Below are positions 23,792 through 33,070 of a stretch of 33,070 nucleotides of DNA, in pieces. Numbering within the stretch: the first letter of the stretch is position 1; the number at the start of each line of letters is the position of its first letter. Location of the stretch: the NCBI GenBank assembly GCA_031315995.1, contig JALDRG010000024.1, forward strand, positions 1 to 33,070. Direction: 5' to 3'. Origin of the DNA: Nitrospira sp. (GTDB lineage: Bacteria; Nitrospirota; Nitrospiria; Nitrospirales; Nitrospiraceae). The position numbers were made by a program, and so were the translations under genes. The notes under the pieces are model-generated. The model did not search any database. It saw only the letters and a list, made by a program, of their open reading frames with translations, and was not told where the DNA came from.

Positions 23792-26700
23792 CTAGACCTT
23801 GATCTTGATATGTTCACCCTTCAACCATTTGAGCATGAACTCGTTTTCCTGACCTGGCGTGAAGCCGGTCCGGCTGGACTGGTTCCCACGGACCACGGGC
23901 TCCGATACCGCCGTCTTCCGCCTTCGTGATGCGGATCAAGCACTCTTTCGGAGTCGTGTTGACGCCATGGTGATCGATAGCGAAGCCCCACTTGAACTTC
24001 CAGGCAATCGTGTGTTTGCCGGGGAGTGAGTCGGTCTGCGTATCGGCATCAACCAGCTTCTGGCAAACGACTGTTGTGCGCCGTACCGGAAGTTGGATTG
24101 ATAGCCGGTGTCCACTGCAATAGCGCGGCCCGTTGGCCAGCGCGTCTCGTGGCCCTTCACCGACTTCGCCGTGGCCACATACGGGGCATGTTTGCCATCG
24201 TGACGTGGTACGGATACGCCGGATTGTACTTGGCACGAATCATCAACCGGGACACCTTGTAGAACGGATCCGACGGCTTCCAGCCGCGATAGGGCCGATC
24301 CACTGGTTTCCGTCGACAAAGACGTAGTCGCTGTCGTTGATGCCACGGTCTTTCTCGCCGCTTGCGGGTTGATGTGCAACTGGTGTTCGCCGACACCCGG
24401 TGTCCGTTTGTCCATGCGGTACGGATCGCCGAAGTTCGACTCGTAAATCTGCACCCAGTCGTTCACCGACCTGCTGGCCGTGCACCCGATGCAGCCGGGT
24501 CGTCCGGGGTGACGCAGTAGAACTGGTACCCTTTTCCCCACAACGGGTTCGGATGCCGCTTGATCGCCCACGGCAGCTTGATGTTTCGCACGTGCTTGTC
24601 ATCATGGTGCTGCGCGGTGATCGGAATCCCGTAGTCATCCGGCCGAATGAACGGATTGTTGGAGAAAATCGCATTCGGCAGATACGGCGTACACTCCGGG
24701 CCTTCCCGGTGTGAAATGAAGTTTTCGCCGTATTCGATGGCTTCCGGCTCAATCCGGTAGGTCTCGATACGACCCGACCGCGTCCACTGGGCTTGACTCG
24801 TTGGTCTTTCCCAGAGCGGATGCCGCGATAGGTACGACCTATGACCATCCAGCCCTTTTCTCTGACTTCAACATGACGTCAGCGCGTATCCGTAGCAGGT
24901 GGCGCTGGTATCCAGCATCCGCTGCGGATAGACATCGACGCGGTTCATGTATACGAAGTGTGGAATACGCTGAAACGCGCATCTCCGGTCATTTCAGCCA
25001 ATTTGGCTGCGACGCCGGCGAAGGTGTCCGCATCGTTACGAGTGTCGTACAGTGGGCGGATACCACCCTTCCAGATCTGAATCCACGGATTAGACACCGT
25101 GCCAGTCATTTCCGGATAGGTGAACTCCATCCATGAGTTACATGCAAACGCCACGTCGGCATGGTTGACGTCCGAGGTCATCCGATAATCTTGCGTGACG
25201 ACTATCTCGATGTTCGGGTCGACGTTTTTCACCATGTCATAGTGGTGCTTGGCGTTGTTGAGAATGTTCACGTTGGTGACCCAGCGCACTTTGCTGGGGC
25301 TCGCATATGGGTCTTGCCGGTGAACACCTTGCGTCCGTATCGGCGTGTTGACGATCAAGGCCGTATCACCATGGTTCCAGTAACCGACTTCTTCACCATA
25401 GTAATAGAACGGGTCTTGACCTTGCCGTGGGCATTCGGATCCAAAGTCAGGTTGAAGGGATCCTCGCCGGTGTGCACTGGCGAGTCCCGCGCCCGACAGG
25501 GAACGGCGTTCCAGATACCGGCTTTATAGTTACCGGACCAGGTATGGCAGCCCGTGCCGAATTTGCTGCCGATGTTGCCGGTGATGGTCATAATAAACGC
25601 CGCCGCCCGACCCATTTCCCGTCATGGAAATAGTGACAGACGCTTCGCCGTTACGCATCGCCGCCGGCTTGATCGTGCCTGAATCCCGGGCCCAACGAAC
25701 GATGAGGTCCTTCGGCGCACGGGTGATTTGGTGCGGTGTCCAGATCGTAGTCCTGAAGGTGGACTTGATATATCTGGTAGATCGACATCATGTCGATCTC
25801 ACGACCACAGCAGCTTGACTCGGAAAGTACCGGTCAACGCTGGATCAATGCCGCTCTCCTTGAAATGGAAGCCGACCTGTTCCCGATGCAGAGGAATCGC
25901 TTTCCCTTCGCCAGGTCCCAGACCATCATGCCTGGAGCCGTTCAATTTGCTCAGGCTTCAAGGGATTGATGTCCCGAATAACTCTTGGAGAAATCCGGGA
26001 ACTTGTATCTGCAATCACATCGCGCGGATCCAGATACTGGAGAGTATCCGTCCGTACGAGTAACGGCAGGTCGGTAAATTCCTTGATGTAATCGATGTCC
26101 TGAAGATTTCACCGAAGATGATCTCAGGCACCGAGGAAGTTCTCTGCGCCGTCGGTCTCCGTGGTCGCAGATAATCCAATAGTCTGCGCGTTATGCTGTT
26201 GGGTTGTGGTTCCGGCGTAATGACGACGACCCGCCCGCCGCGTTCGATGGATTCTGAGCTTCCAGTGCGCTTCCGGCATCTTGTTCTCGACGAAGTTCTT
26301 ACCCCAGCTGGTGTTCAGCTGAGAAGCGCATGTCGGAGAGTGTCGATGTCGCAGTTCTGGGTCCTGTTCCAGAACGGATGGAAGGATCTTGGTCACCGTG
26401 CCAGGTGAAGTTGAATACTTTCCACCTCTGGGCTTTATCGCCCGCGTCGACTTTGCGGATCCAGGAGTCCAGCAACGGCAAACATCCGCCGTTGAAGCGT
26501 GTTCATCATCTTACCGATGATGCCGAGTACCGGCATACCGGCACGATGCTGCCGGAACGTCCGCACGCCCGCACCTTTCATCATCTCGATCATTTCCGAG
26601 CATACCCCTGCTCCCGAAGACGCCGCGCTCCAGTCGCCACCTCCGCTGTAGCGGGCTGCGATCACGACGGCGGCTTTCGCCACATACGTGAAGGCGGTAT

Positions 26701-27226
26701 CCCACGACACGCGATTGAGGTCGTCGAGGAAGCGGCTGTCGAATTTGTACTTGCGCTTCACGTCGGGCGTCAGCTCGGGAGCCGTCGTCCATCCATTGCT
26801 TCCACCTCTTTCCGCATCAACGGGCCCTTGAGACGATACGGACCGTACACGCGACGGTGGAAGGTAGCTTCCGCCATTACGTGCGTGGGTTGTGGCAAAC
26901 GTTCCGCGTGTTGCCGTACAGTCTTCATATGTTTGCGGTCAGTTCGCTCAACGCGCATCACGACGCTGTTCCGGACGAAGGCCCGAATGCGGACAGCCGT
27001 GTGTGTCGTTCGGTGAGCAACACCAGGTGAAGGATGAGTCGTACCGGTACTGGTCGTGATACACACGCTCCCAGGACCGATCCGGGTACTCACCCAGCGG
27101 GTTCCCGGGAACTCGATGATCATTACGCAGCGCGGCTGGCGCAAGGACTTTGTCCGCCACGGCCACGGCCGCGACGGTTCCCGCCGAGATTTTGAGAAAC
27201 CGTTCCCGTGAAACGGAAACCTGCAT
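23792..27226 (-). pseudogene. nxrA: Nitrite oxidoreductase alpha subunit, disrupted by many frameshifts
   Basis: This is the catalytic subunit of nitrite oxidoreductase (molybdopterin enzyme of the type II DMSO-reductase family, oxidising nitrite to nitrate in the periplasm). The extent of about 3435 bases fits a full-length gene. Recognisable pieces in order: leader VSRERFLKISAGTVAA, WCCSPNDTHGC with Fe-S ligands, VRNSVVMRVE, FHRRVYGPYRLKG, KYKFDSRFLDDLNRVSWDT, NTSWGKNFVENKMPEAHWKL, FGTGCHTWSGNYKAGIW, KVRWVTNVNILNNAKHHYDM, NDWVQIYESNFGDPYRMDK, KAEDGGIGARGPWEPV, and the end EHIKIKV-stop (TAG at 23794-23792). These lie in all three minus frames, with frame changes every 30-300 bases. The stretch 25620-26120 is the most broken. 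The start ATG at 27226 has aaggaagg upstream. The twin-Arg leader reads SRERFLK, with Glu in place of the second Arg. Whether the gene is truly dead or only badly sequenced is discussed in the findings. Confidence 0.9.
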
Positions 27227-27715
27227 AATAGCTACCTTCCTTGTGAGGCACATGAGTCCTCATGCACCTGTTCGTACAACCTGCATTACAGTCGCCATGG
27301 ATGCAATCTTGTCTGAGTACCCTTTCCATGTGTGCGTCGAATTGGAAACATCCGTCCCTCACAATTCGAAATTTTCGAGCGGACATTCGCTCGCGGTATA
27401 GAAGTATTACAATTCACGTGCCGTATGAGGCGGAACAGATGGCTTTGTTTCATTTTTAAAATATGCTAATAACGTCAATTAAATCAATGCATTGTGAATG
27501 TCATGGCGGCAAGAAAATAAGAGGGGAAAGACGACGAAGTGAGTGGGGTCAGGAACTGCTGACTATGATTGGGATAAATAATCATAACATCATGAAATGT
27601 AAAGACTAAATCGTGTCCGTAAAGGCAGACGATCGCCTGAAAGTTATAAATGCTACGTTAAAACAGTAGCTTATGTTGTTTTTCTGGAGCTGGGTGTCAT
27701 GAATTGGTGACACCA
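27227..27715. other. AT-rich intergenic region upstream of nxrA
   Basis: 489 bases between the regulator stop and the nxrA start. The part 27400-27680 is clearly richer in A and T than the rest of the window, as expected for a promoter region. Minus-strand TTGATT and TATTTT boxes near 27480 are 18 bases apart but match only weakly. I did not find a convincing sigma-54 site (GG and GC ten bases apart in TGGCAC/TTGC context). There is a 7-bp inverted repeat, tatgatt/aatcata, within 27564-27586. No gene is supported. Confidence 0.5.
27693..27714 (-). terminator. Hairpin directly after the response-regulator gene
   Basis: ggtgtca (27693-27699) and tgacacc (27708-27714) form a 7-bp stem with an 8-base loop, two bases beyond the stop codon of the regulator. 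There is no T-run on the minus strand, so it is a weak terminator at best and could be an operator. Confidence 0.4.
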
Positions 27716-29143
27716 CTATTTTTCGTCTTTGGTGTATCGCCGCATGATCTCGTGGAAGTAGGAACGCGGGAGTCCCGCGTCTTGGGCGGCATGGGTCACG
27801 TTGCCTTGGTGGATCGACAATTTCGTCGAAATATACCGTCGGTTGAAGGCTTCCAGAATCTGTTCCTTGGCCTTCGCATAAGGCAGGTGAAGATAGTCTT
27901 CTTCTGGGGCCTCTCGCTGCCGCTCATCCGGAACCGCGAGCATGCCGGCCACATCCGCGACTCCAATGCGATCGCTCTTGGCCAGCATCACAGCCCGCTC
28001 CATAACGTTTCGTAGCTCCCGGACGTTTCCGGGCCAGGGATAGGCGACTAGCTCCGTGACGGCCGAGGGATGGAGGTCCTCTACCCGTTTGGTAAACTCC
28101 CTGGCATAGCGGGCGATGAAGTGCCGCGCGAGTACGGGGATATCTTCCGTCCGTTCACGCAGGGGCGGTACACGAATCACCATGACATTGAGACGAAAGA
28201 AGAGATCTTTTCTGAATTCGTTACGTTTCACCTTCTCCGTCAGGTCCTGATTGGTCGCGGCGATAAAGCGCACGTTCACCTTCCGCTGCTGCGTACTGCC
28301 GACGGCACGGACTTCGCCTTCTTCCAATACGCGCAATAGTTTGGCTTGCAGATTGGCGGGTAGATCGCCGATTTCATCGAGAAAGACGGTGCCGTGGCTT
28401 CCGGATTCGATCAAGCCGGTTCGATCGGCCACGGCTCCCGTGAACGCCCCGCGGACATGGCCGAACAATTCGCTCTCCACGGTGCCTTCCGAAAAGGTCG
28501 TGCAATCCACGACCTGAAACGGGCCGTCGCTATCAAGGCTGCGTTCGTGAATCGCCTTGGCGATCAATTCTTTGCCTGTGCCGGTTTCTCCAATGATCAG
28601 CGTGGTCGAAGGGACCCGGGCGATGGCTTCGATCATGGCCATGACGTTCCTGATCGGAGGGCTCACGCCTACCAAATTCTTGAAGGGAATACGAGGGGCG
28701 GCAGGCTCGTCGGGGGAGGCTTGCAGGAGAATCTCCGCCATGCGCATGGCTCGGTGAATGCGGGCAGAGAGATCCATCGTGTCGTAGGGCTTCACGATGT
28801 AGTCAAAGGCTCCATGACGCATGGCATCAATGACGGTCTCCGTCGCATGGATCCAACTGACGATGATGACGGGGATGCGATGATTCAGGTCCTGCACCCG
28901 CCGTAGCAGCTCAATTCCGCTCATGCCCGGCAACCGCACGTCGGCAATGATCAGATCGATCGGTTGTTGTCGCAGACGCTCCAGCGCGCCCTCCGCCGTG
29001 GCGTTGATGACCAGCGTGACCTGCTCGTCTTCATGGCGAGGCAGTTCATGCTCAACGGTGCGCAAGAATAGGTCCACGTCCCCCGCGTCGTCTTCGACCA
29101 GCAGGATCGTGAAGATTTTTTGCTTGGTTCCCGACACGCTCAT
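27716..29143 (-). CDS. Sigma-54-dependent response regulator, NtrC family
   Basis: A 475-residue protein with three domains. The receiver domain (about 10-125) has the acidic pair EDD (17-19), phospho-acceptor D68 in IIADVRLPG, S96 and K118. The AAA+ domain (about 155-390) has Walker A GETGTGKE (185-192), the sigma-54 contact loop GAFTGA (232-237) and Walker B TVFLDEIGD. The C-terminal part (about 420-475) carries a helix-turn-helix of Fis type. It activates promoters of the sigma-54 polymerase when phosphorylated. Its position just upstream of nxrA on the same strand makes nxrAB a likely target; a cognate kinase is not in the window. ATG 29143 is only two bases after gaggg; a GTG two codons on has better spacing. 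Confidence 0.95.
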   Translation of the reverse strand: MSVSGTKQKIFTILLVEDDAGDVDLFLRTVEHELPRHEDEQVTLVINATAEGALERLRQQPIDLIIADVRLPGMSGIELLRRVQDLNHRIPVIIVSWIHATETVIDAMRHGAFDYIVKPYDTMDLSARIHRAMRMAEILLQASPDEPAAPRIPFKNLVGVSPPIRNVMAMIEAIARVPSTTLIIGETGTGKELIAKAIHERSLDSDGPFQVVDCTTFSEGTVESELFGHVRGAFTGAVADRTGLIESGSHGTVFLDEIGDLPANLQAKLLRVLEEGEVRAVGSTQQRKVNVRFIAATNQDLTEKVKRNEFRKDLFFRLNVMVIRVPPLRERTEDIPVLARHFIARYAREFTKRVEDLHPSAVTELVAYPWPGNVRELRNVMERAVMLAKSDRIGVADVAGMLAVPDERQREAPEEDYLHLPYAKAKEQILEAFNRRYISTKLSIHQGNVTHAAQDAGLPRSYFHEIMRRYTKDEK

Positions 29144-29301
29144 TTCCCTCAGACGCTCCTACGGTCCACTCACAGCAATAGTGTGCGAGAGTGGCGCTAT
29201 TCCGATGGTGCTGGGGTGAGCCGTGGGTCAATTCCGCGGATCGCAGCCATCTCGACCGTATCTTAGGAGGCGAAGCCGAGGCAAATCAACTCCGTACCGG
29301 C

Positions 29302-29702
29302 TTAGAGAGAGTGCCGTGAAGTGGGCAGAAATTGGCAGCGCTGGCCTAAATTCAGCATGAAGGCGGCAATCGTCATCACTTCGATCCCGGTCAACGACAA
29401 GGTCAAGATCACGTTCCCATCGGTTCGCCCAGTCGGGTCGCAAGCTGTTCCGCATGGCGAAGCACGGCAAAGGCCGAGAGGATCATCACGAACAGGAGCC
29501 ATCCGAGCATGGCGCTCAATCGAACGGGATTGGAGAGATCGTGTAACTACTCATGGCCATACACAAAGAACAGGCCGGCGGTTCCAAGGGAGAGGAACAG
29601 GAGCCACTCGCCCAGCATCCAGCCGCTTCGCGGTGGGGTGTTGGGGTTCGGGAACCGGAGCAACGAAGGATCGTGTTGGTTGGGTGCGATGAGTGGCGAC
29701 AT
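29302..29702 (-). pseudogene. Remnant of a Ca2+/H+ antiporter (ChaA/Cax family)
   Basis: Reading from ATG 29702, the protein MSPLIAPNQHD... has a membrane segment (GEWLLFLSLGTAGLFFVYG) but is cut by a TAG after GHE. The same frame then goes on as LHDLSNPVRLSAMLGW, LLFVMILSAFAVLRHAEQLATRLGEPMG, which is the characteristic start of the ChaA/Cax family (RHAE-x-L-A-x-RLGEP-x-GT). A missing base near 29412 then shifts the frame to VILTLSLTGIEVMTIAAFML, again a family signature. After that the match ends with RCQFLPTSRHSL and a stop at 29302. A working antiporter is about 350 residues or more, so most of the gene is gone regardless of the two small lesions. Confidence 0.75.
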
Positions 29703-29745
29703 CGTTCCAGTGAATCTGCGAATGATCGTGATGGTCGAGTCGTCC

Positions 29746-30060
29746 TCAGGAGCTGGCTCTGAGTCCGATGATGCCGAGTAGGATGCACAGCAGAGAGAAG
29801 ACTTTGATGGTCGAAGCAGATTCTGCGAAGAGGATCATGCCGAGGACCGCCGTCCCCGCCGCTCCGATGCCGGTCCAGACTGCGTAGCCGGTGCCCACGG
29901 GAATGGTCTTCAAGGCCTGCGCGAGAAAGCCGAAGCTTGCCGCCATGGCCAGGAGGGTACCCATCGACGGCCAGAACCTGGTGAATCCTTCGGAATATTT
30001 CAGCCCAATCGCCCAGCAGATTTCGAGCAGTCCGGCTACAAGCAGGAACGTCCACGCCAT
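29746..30060 (-). CDS. sugE: Small multidrug-resistance family transporter, SugE/Gdx type
   Basis: A 104-residue protein with four membrane helices. MAWTFLLVAGLLEICWAIGLKYSEGFTRFWPS matches the SugE/Gdx subfamily, including the essential membrane Glu (E13) and the W-x-x-GLKYS-x-GFT stretch that separates SugE/Gdx from EmrE. Members export guanidinium and small quaternary ammonium compounds in exchange for protons. ATG 30060 gives the family's usual start; a longer in-frame start at 30105 would add 15 residues. The ribosome site is weak. It lies 175 bases after the RND gene on the same strand and just before the antiporter remnant. Confidence 0.88.
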   Translation of the reverse strand: MAWTFLLVAGLLEICWAIGLKYSEGFTRFWPSMGTLLAMAASFGFLAQALKTIPVGTGYAVWTGIGAAGTAVLGMILFAESASTIKVFSLLCILLGIIGLRASS

Positions 30061-30235
30061 AGGTTTGCACGCATCGAGATGGGTGGCGTAGGCCTCGGAG
30101 CACACGCCAATGTTAAGAGTTGTCGTCGAAATACATCAGAGATCCGCCCACTCGGCATACTACACGATCCTCCAATGGAGAGAACCCTCGGTATATCACC
30201 AGGGACGGACAACGGCACCGCGCGGAATCATGTGG

Positions 30236-33070
30236 TCAGGTCTCGATAGGCTCCGGACTTGGAGACGGTTTATCGGGACGATCAAGCCATTGATAGAGTA
30301 CCGGTAGGACGATCAGGGTCAGGAGTGTGGAACTGACCAATCCTCCGATGACGACGACAGCCAGGGGGCGTTGCACTTCCGATCCGATCCCATGGGCAAA
30401 TGCGAGGGGAATGAGGCCGAGGAGGGCCACCAACGCCGTCATGAGGACCGGTCTGAGTCGAAGCGTGCACCCTTTGATGATGGCCTCATCGCTTTGAAGG
30501 CCGTCCTTGCGCAATTTGTTGAAATAGGAGACCAGCACGATCCCATTGAGGACCGCCACTCCGAACAAATTGATGAATCCCACGGACGCCGGCACGCTCA
30601 AATATTCTCCCGTGACCCACAGCGCGACGATCCCACCGATCATGGCGAACGGCAGGTTCATAATGATCAGCGCGGCATGGCGGACGGAATTGAATGAAGC
30701 ATACAGCAGAATGAAGATCAAACCGATCGTGATCGGCACGATGATTTTTAACCGCGCCATCGCGCGCTGCATGTTTTCGAACGACCCGCCCCAGACGAAG
30801 TGATAGCCGGACGGAAGATCGATTTGTTGATCGATTTTGGCCTGCGCTTCGGTGACGACGCTTTCGATGTCTCGATCCAGGGTGTTGAACCCGACATAAA
30901 TTCGGCGCTGCAAGCCCTCCCGACTGATCAGAGACGGTCCTTCGCGGAGCCCGACCGTGGCGAGGTCCCCGAGTGGAATTAGAGCGCCGGTGGGGGTGGT
31001 CAGGAGGATATTCTTGATCGTTTCGACGCTGTTTCGATAGGGTTCGGGATACCGAAACGTCAGGTCGAATCGCTTGTTGCCCTCATAGACACGGGTGGCC
31101 GCTTCCTGTCCGATCGCCGTCGTGATGATTTCCTGAATGTGGGCGACATTAATGCCGTATCGCGATATCTTGCCGCGGTCGATGTCGATCGTGAGGTACG
31201 TCTGTCCGAAGAGTTGCTCCACGCGGACATCGCCCACACCCCTGACCGAGGTCAAGATGCCCTGAATCTTTTCCGCGATGCTCCTCAACACCGCCAAATC
31301 GTCTCCCAGGATTTTAATCGTCGCCTCGGATCGGACGCCGGACAGCAGTTCGTCCACGCGTTGTTGGATCGGCTGGCTGAATAAAAAATTCGCCCCAGGG
31401 ACTTTTTCGATGCGCTTGCGAATGGCATCGTCGAGAGCCGATTTCGTTGTGGCGGTGGTCCATTCGTCCATGGGGCGAAGGGTGACTGTCGGGTCGCTGG
31501 CATTCGGCTCCTGCGGATCGTTTCCCATCTCCGACCGCCCGATTTTGGATACCACCAGGCGTACTTCTGGAAACTCCATGACGGCCCGCTGCATCTCTTT
31601 TTCAATCTCGATCGATTTCTGCAGCGAAATGCTCGGATAGCGAATGGTCTGGGGCGAGATGGATCCTTCATTGAGGATCGGGATGAATTCTCCTCCGAGA
31701 AACGGAAAGAGCGACAGACTGGCGCCCAGCAGTCCTACTGCGATCGCCAGAACTGCGACACGATGGCCCATGGCCCATTGTAAGGTCGGAAGGTAGGCCT
31801 GCTTGGCCCAGCGGAGGAGGAAGGTATCCTCCTCGGTTCCTCGTTTCATGGCCAGCGCGCAGAGGACCGGAGACAAGGTCAGGGATAACGCCAACGACAC
31901 GACCAAGGCGATAATGATCGTATTCGCCAGCGGTTGAAACATTTTTCCCTCCATCCCCTGGAGCGTCAGAATGGGGAGGAAAACGAGAATAATGATCAGG
32001 ATGCCGAAGATCACCGGTTGCCCGACTTCGGTGACGGCGTGCAGGATGACCGCGGTCTTATTGAATCGGTCGTCTCGGTGTTCGGCGAGGTGCCGATAGA
32101 CATTCTCAACCACGACGACCGAGCCATCGACCATCATGCCGATGGCGATCACCAACCCTCCAAGCGACATGAGATTGGCCGTCAGTCCGATGTGATCCAT
32201 GATGATGAAGGTGACCAGCGGGGTGACGATCAGCGTGGCCGTCACGATGAGCGCGCTCCGCACGTTACCCAGGAACAGGAAGAGGATCACGACCACGAGG
32301 ACGACGCCTTCCAGCAGTGCTTTGTAGACGGTATCGAGCGCCGCCGTAATCAGGTCGATCCGGTCGTAGAACGGGACGATGCGTAATCCGTCGGGGAGGA
32401 GGCGCTTCTCATGGATCTCATCGATTTTGGTCTTGATGTTCTGCACGACTTCCCGGGCATTGCCGCCGCGCAGCATGAGGACAATGCCGGTGATCACCTC
32501 GTGTTTACCGTTCACCACGGCGGCACCGTGGCGGACGGCGTGGCCGATCCGGACTTCCGCGACGTCCCGCACGTAGACCGGTGTCCCGCCTACCTCCTTG
32601 ACGACGATCCGCTCGATGTCCTCCAGAGACTTGATCAAGCCCACGCCGCGCACCACGTACTTTTCGTCGTCCTTCTCCAAAATATTTCCGCCGGCATTGG
32701 CGTTGTTTTTGGCGACCGCATCGAAGACTTCGTGAAGCGCGAGGCCGTACTTCCGGAGCAAGCCTGGCTCGACGAGCACCTGGTACTGTTTGACGAAGCC
32801 GCCCAGTGAATTCACATCGACGACATCGGGCAGCCCCTTGAGCAGCGGCCGGATCACCCAATCTTCCAGTGTCCGCCGTTCCATCAAGTCCCGATCAGTC
32901 ATGACGAAGTCGTTGTCGTTGTCGTGCGGCCCTTCCAGGTAAAATTGGAAGACTTCTCCCAAGCCGGTCGTGTTGGGCACGAGTTGGGACACGGAACCGG
33001 TCGGCAACAGCTCTTGGACTTCCAACACGCGTTCGAGCACGACCTGGCGGGCTAAATAGATATCAATGTC
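30236..33070 (-). CDS. Heavy-metal RND efflux pump, CzcA/CusA family (5' end outside window)
   Basis: 944 residues are visible; the frame continues to the right edge, where IYLARQVVLERV is in the early part of the protein. CzcA/CusA proteins are about 1030-1070 residues, so roughly the first 100 are missing. The reading shows large periplasmic porter loops (GLGEVFQFYLEGP, GVGDVRVEQLFGQTYLTIDIDR) and the membrane helix 4 motif AIGMMVDGSVVVVEN, which is the family's proton-relay and metal-selectivity region. The pattern AIG-x3-DGS-x4-EN does not match cleanly the DFG type of CzcA or the AIG-x3-DAA type of CusA, so the metal is left open. It sits in the inner membrane and pumps with a membrane-fusion protein and an outer-membrane channel. 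Those would be expected upstream, outside the window. Confidence 0.93.
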   Translation of the reverse strand, partial: DIDIYLARQVVLERVLEVQELLPTGSVSQLVPNTTGLGEVFQFYLEGPHDNDNDFVMTDRDLMERRTLEDWVIRPLLKGLPDVVDVNSLGGFVKQYQVLVEPGLLRKYGLALHEVFDAVAKNNANAGGNILEKDDEKYVVRGVGLIKSLEDIERIVVKEVGGTPVYVRDVAEVRIGHAVRHGAAVVNGKHEVITGIVLMLRGGNAREVVQNIKTKIDEIHEKRLLPDGLRIVPFYDRIDLITAALDTVYKALLEGVVLVVVILFLFLGNVRSALIVTATLIVTPLVTFIIMDHIGLTANLMSLGGLVIAIGMMVDGSVVVVENVYRHLAEHRDDRFNKTAVILHAVTEVGQPVIFGILIIILVFLPILTLQGMEGKMFQPLANTIIIALVVSLALSLTLSPVLCALAMKRGTEEDTFLLRWAKQAYLPTLQWAMGHRVAVLAIAVGLLGASLSLFPFLGGEFIPILNEGSISPQTIRYPSISLQKSIEIEKEMQRAVMEFPEVRLVVSKIGRSEMGNDPQEPNASDPTVTLRPMDEWTTATTKSALDDAIRKRIEKVPGANFLFSQPIQQRVDELLSGVRSEATIKILGDDLAVLRSIAEKIQGILTSVRGVGDVRVEQLFGQTYLTIDIDRGKISRYGINVAHIQEIITTAIGQEAATRVYEGNKRFDLTFRYPEPYRNSVETIKNILLTTPTGALIPLGDLATVGLREGPSLISREGLQRRIYVGFNTLDRDIESVVTEAQAKIDQQIDLPSGYHFVWGGSFENMQRAMARLKIIVPITIGLIFILLYASFNSVRHAALIIMNLPFAMIGGIVALWVTGEYLSVPASVGFINLFGVAVLNGIVLVSYFNKLRKDGLQSDEAIIKGCTLRLRPVLMTALVALLGLIPLAFAHGIGSEVQRPLAVVVIGGLVSSTLLTLIVLPVLYQWLDRPDKPSPSPEPIET

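Noticed and set aside
23792..27226. Reading the nxrA pieces as a series of separate small genes
   Set aside because: They line up in order as one NxrA protein and only frame changes separate them.
29516..30103. Minus-strand open frame of 195 codons over sugE
   Set aside because: It is out of frame with the clear SMR transporter and is rich in Arg, His and Ser as shadows are.
30061..30235. Guanidine riboswitch before the SugE/Gdx gene
   Set aside because: I looked for the conserved ykkC-type and ACGG-repeat patterns on the minus strand and found no convincing match.
1..33070. tRNA, rRNA, CRISPR array, insertion sequence or attachment site
   Set aside because: I saw no cloverleaf-like sequence, no regularly spaced repeat, no transposase or integrase gene in the window.

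Overview
The window is almost certainly from a Nitrospira species (Nitrospirota, aerobic nitrite oxidiser). On the minus strand it carries the catalytic genes of periplasmic nitrite oxidoreductase: nxrB (22416-23705), preceded by a frameshift-riddled nxrA (23792-27226) and a sigma-54-type response regulator (27716-29143). On the plus strand, 12-22 kb away, it carries a set of Nxr-associated genes. The sequence alone does not separate a canonical nitrite oxidiser from a comammox strain.

Layout. 1-11.3 kb (+): the end of a TorD/NarJ-type chaperone; a haem-b gamma-subunit candidate (NxrC-like, 446-1399) closed by a hairpin terminator; then a long co-directional run of a B12-binding radical SAM protein, a polytopic membrane protein, a TPR protein, a TatA-type translocase component, an NHL beta-propeller, a second NxrC-like protein, a PDZ protein and two tandem pentahaem cytochromes c. 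A hairpin at 11264-11312 and a small minus-strand gene close this block. 11.6-20 kb (+): housekeeping genes, namely a K+-independent membrane pyrophosphatase, a stand-alone pup (prokaryotic ubiquitin-like protein), recJ, a bifunctional RelA/SpoT and an MscS channel fused to a cyclic-nucleotide-binding domain. 20-22 kb: a DUF192 protein (-), a small zinc ribbon (+), an exported flavodoxin/WrbA-like protein (+) and a BFD-type 2Fe-2S protein (-) with a clear promoter and Fur-box-like palindrome. 22.3-33 kb (-): nxrB, nxrA, the NtrC-family regulator, a decayed Ca2+/H+ antiporter, an SMR/SugE exporter and a CzcA/CusA-family RND pump that runs off the right edge.

How the genes fit together (partly inference). 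NxrA (molybdopterin, Tat-type leader) and NxrB (Fe-S, no leader) would fold in the cytoplasm with a TorD-like chaperone and cross by a Tat system, for which the TatA gene may be a dedicated part. An NxrC-like haem-b subunit would then pass electrons from nitrite to c-type cytochromes, and the two pentahaem proteins are candidates. The radical SAM, TPR, NHL and membrane proteins sit in the same run, but their roles cannot be read from sequence.

Main caveat: nxrA is broken by many small indels, while its amino-acid sequence is preserved between them and most neighbouring genes are intact. This looks more like an unpolished consensus patch than a long-dead gene. A single-base deletion also occurs in the antiporter remnant at 29302-29702, but that gene is additionally truncated.
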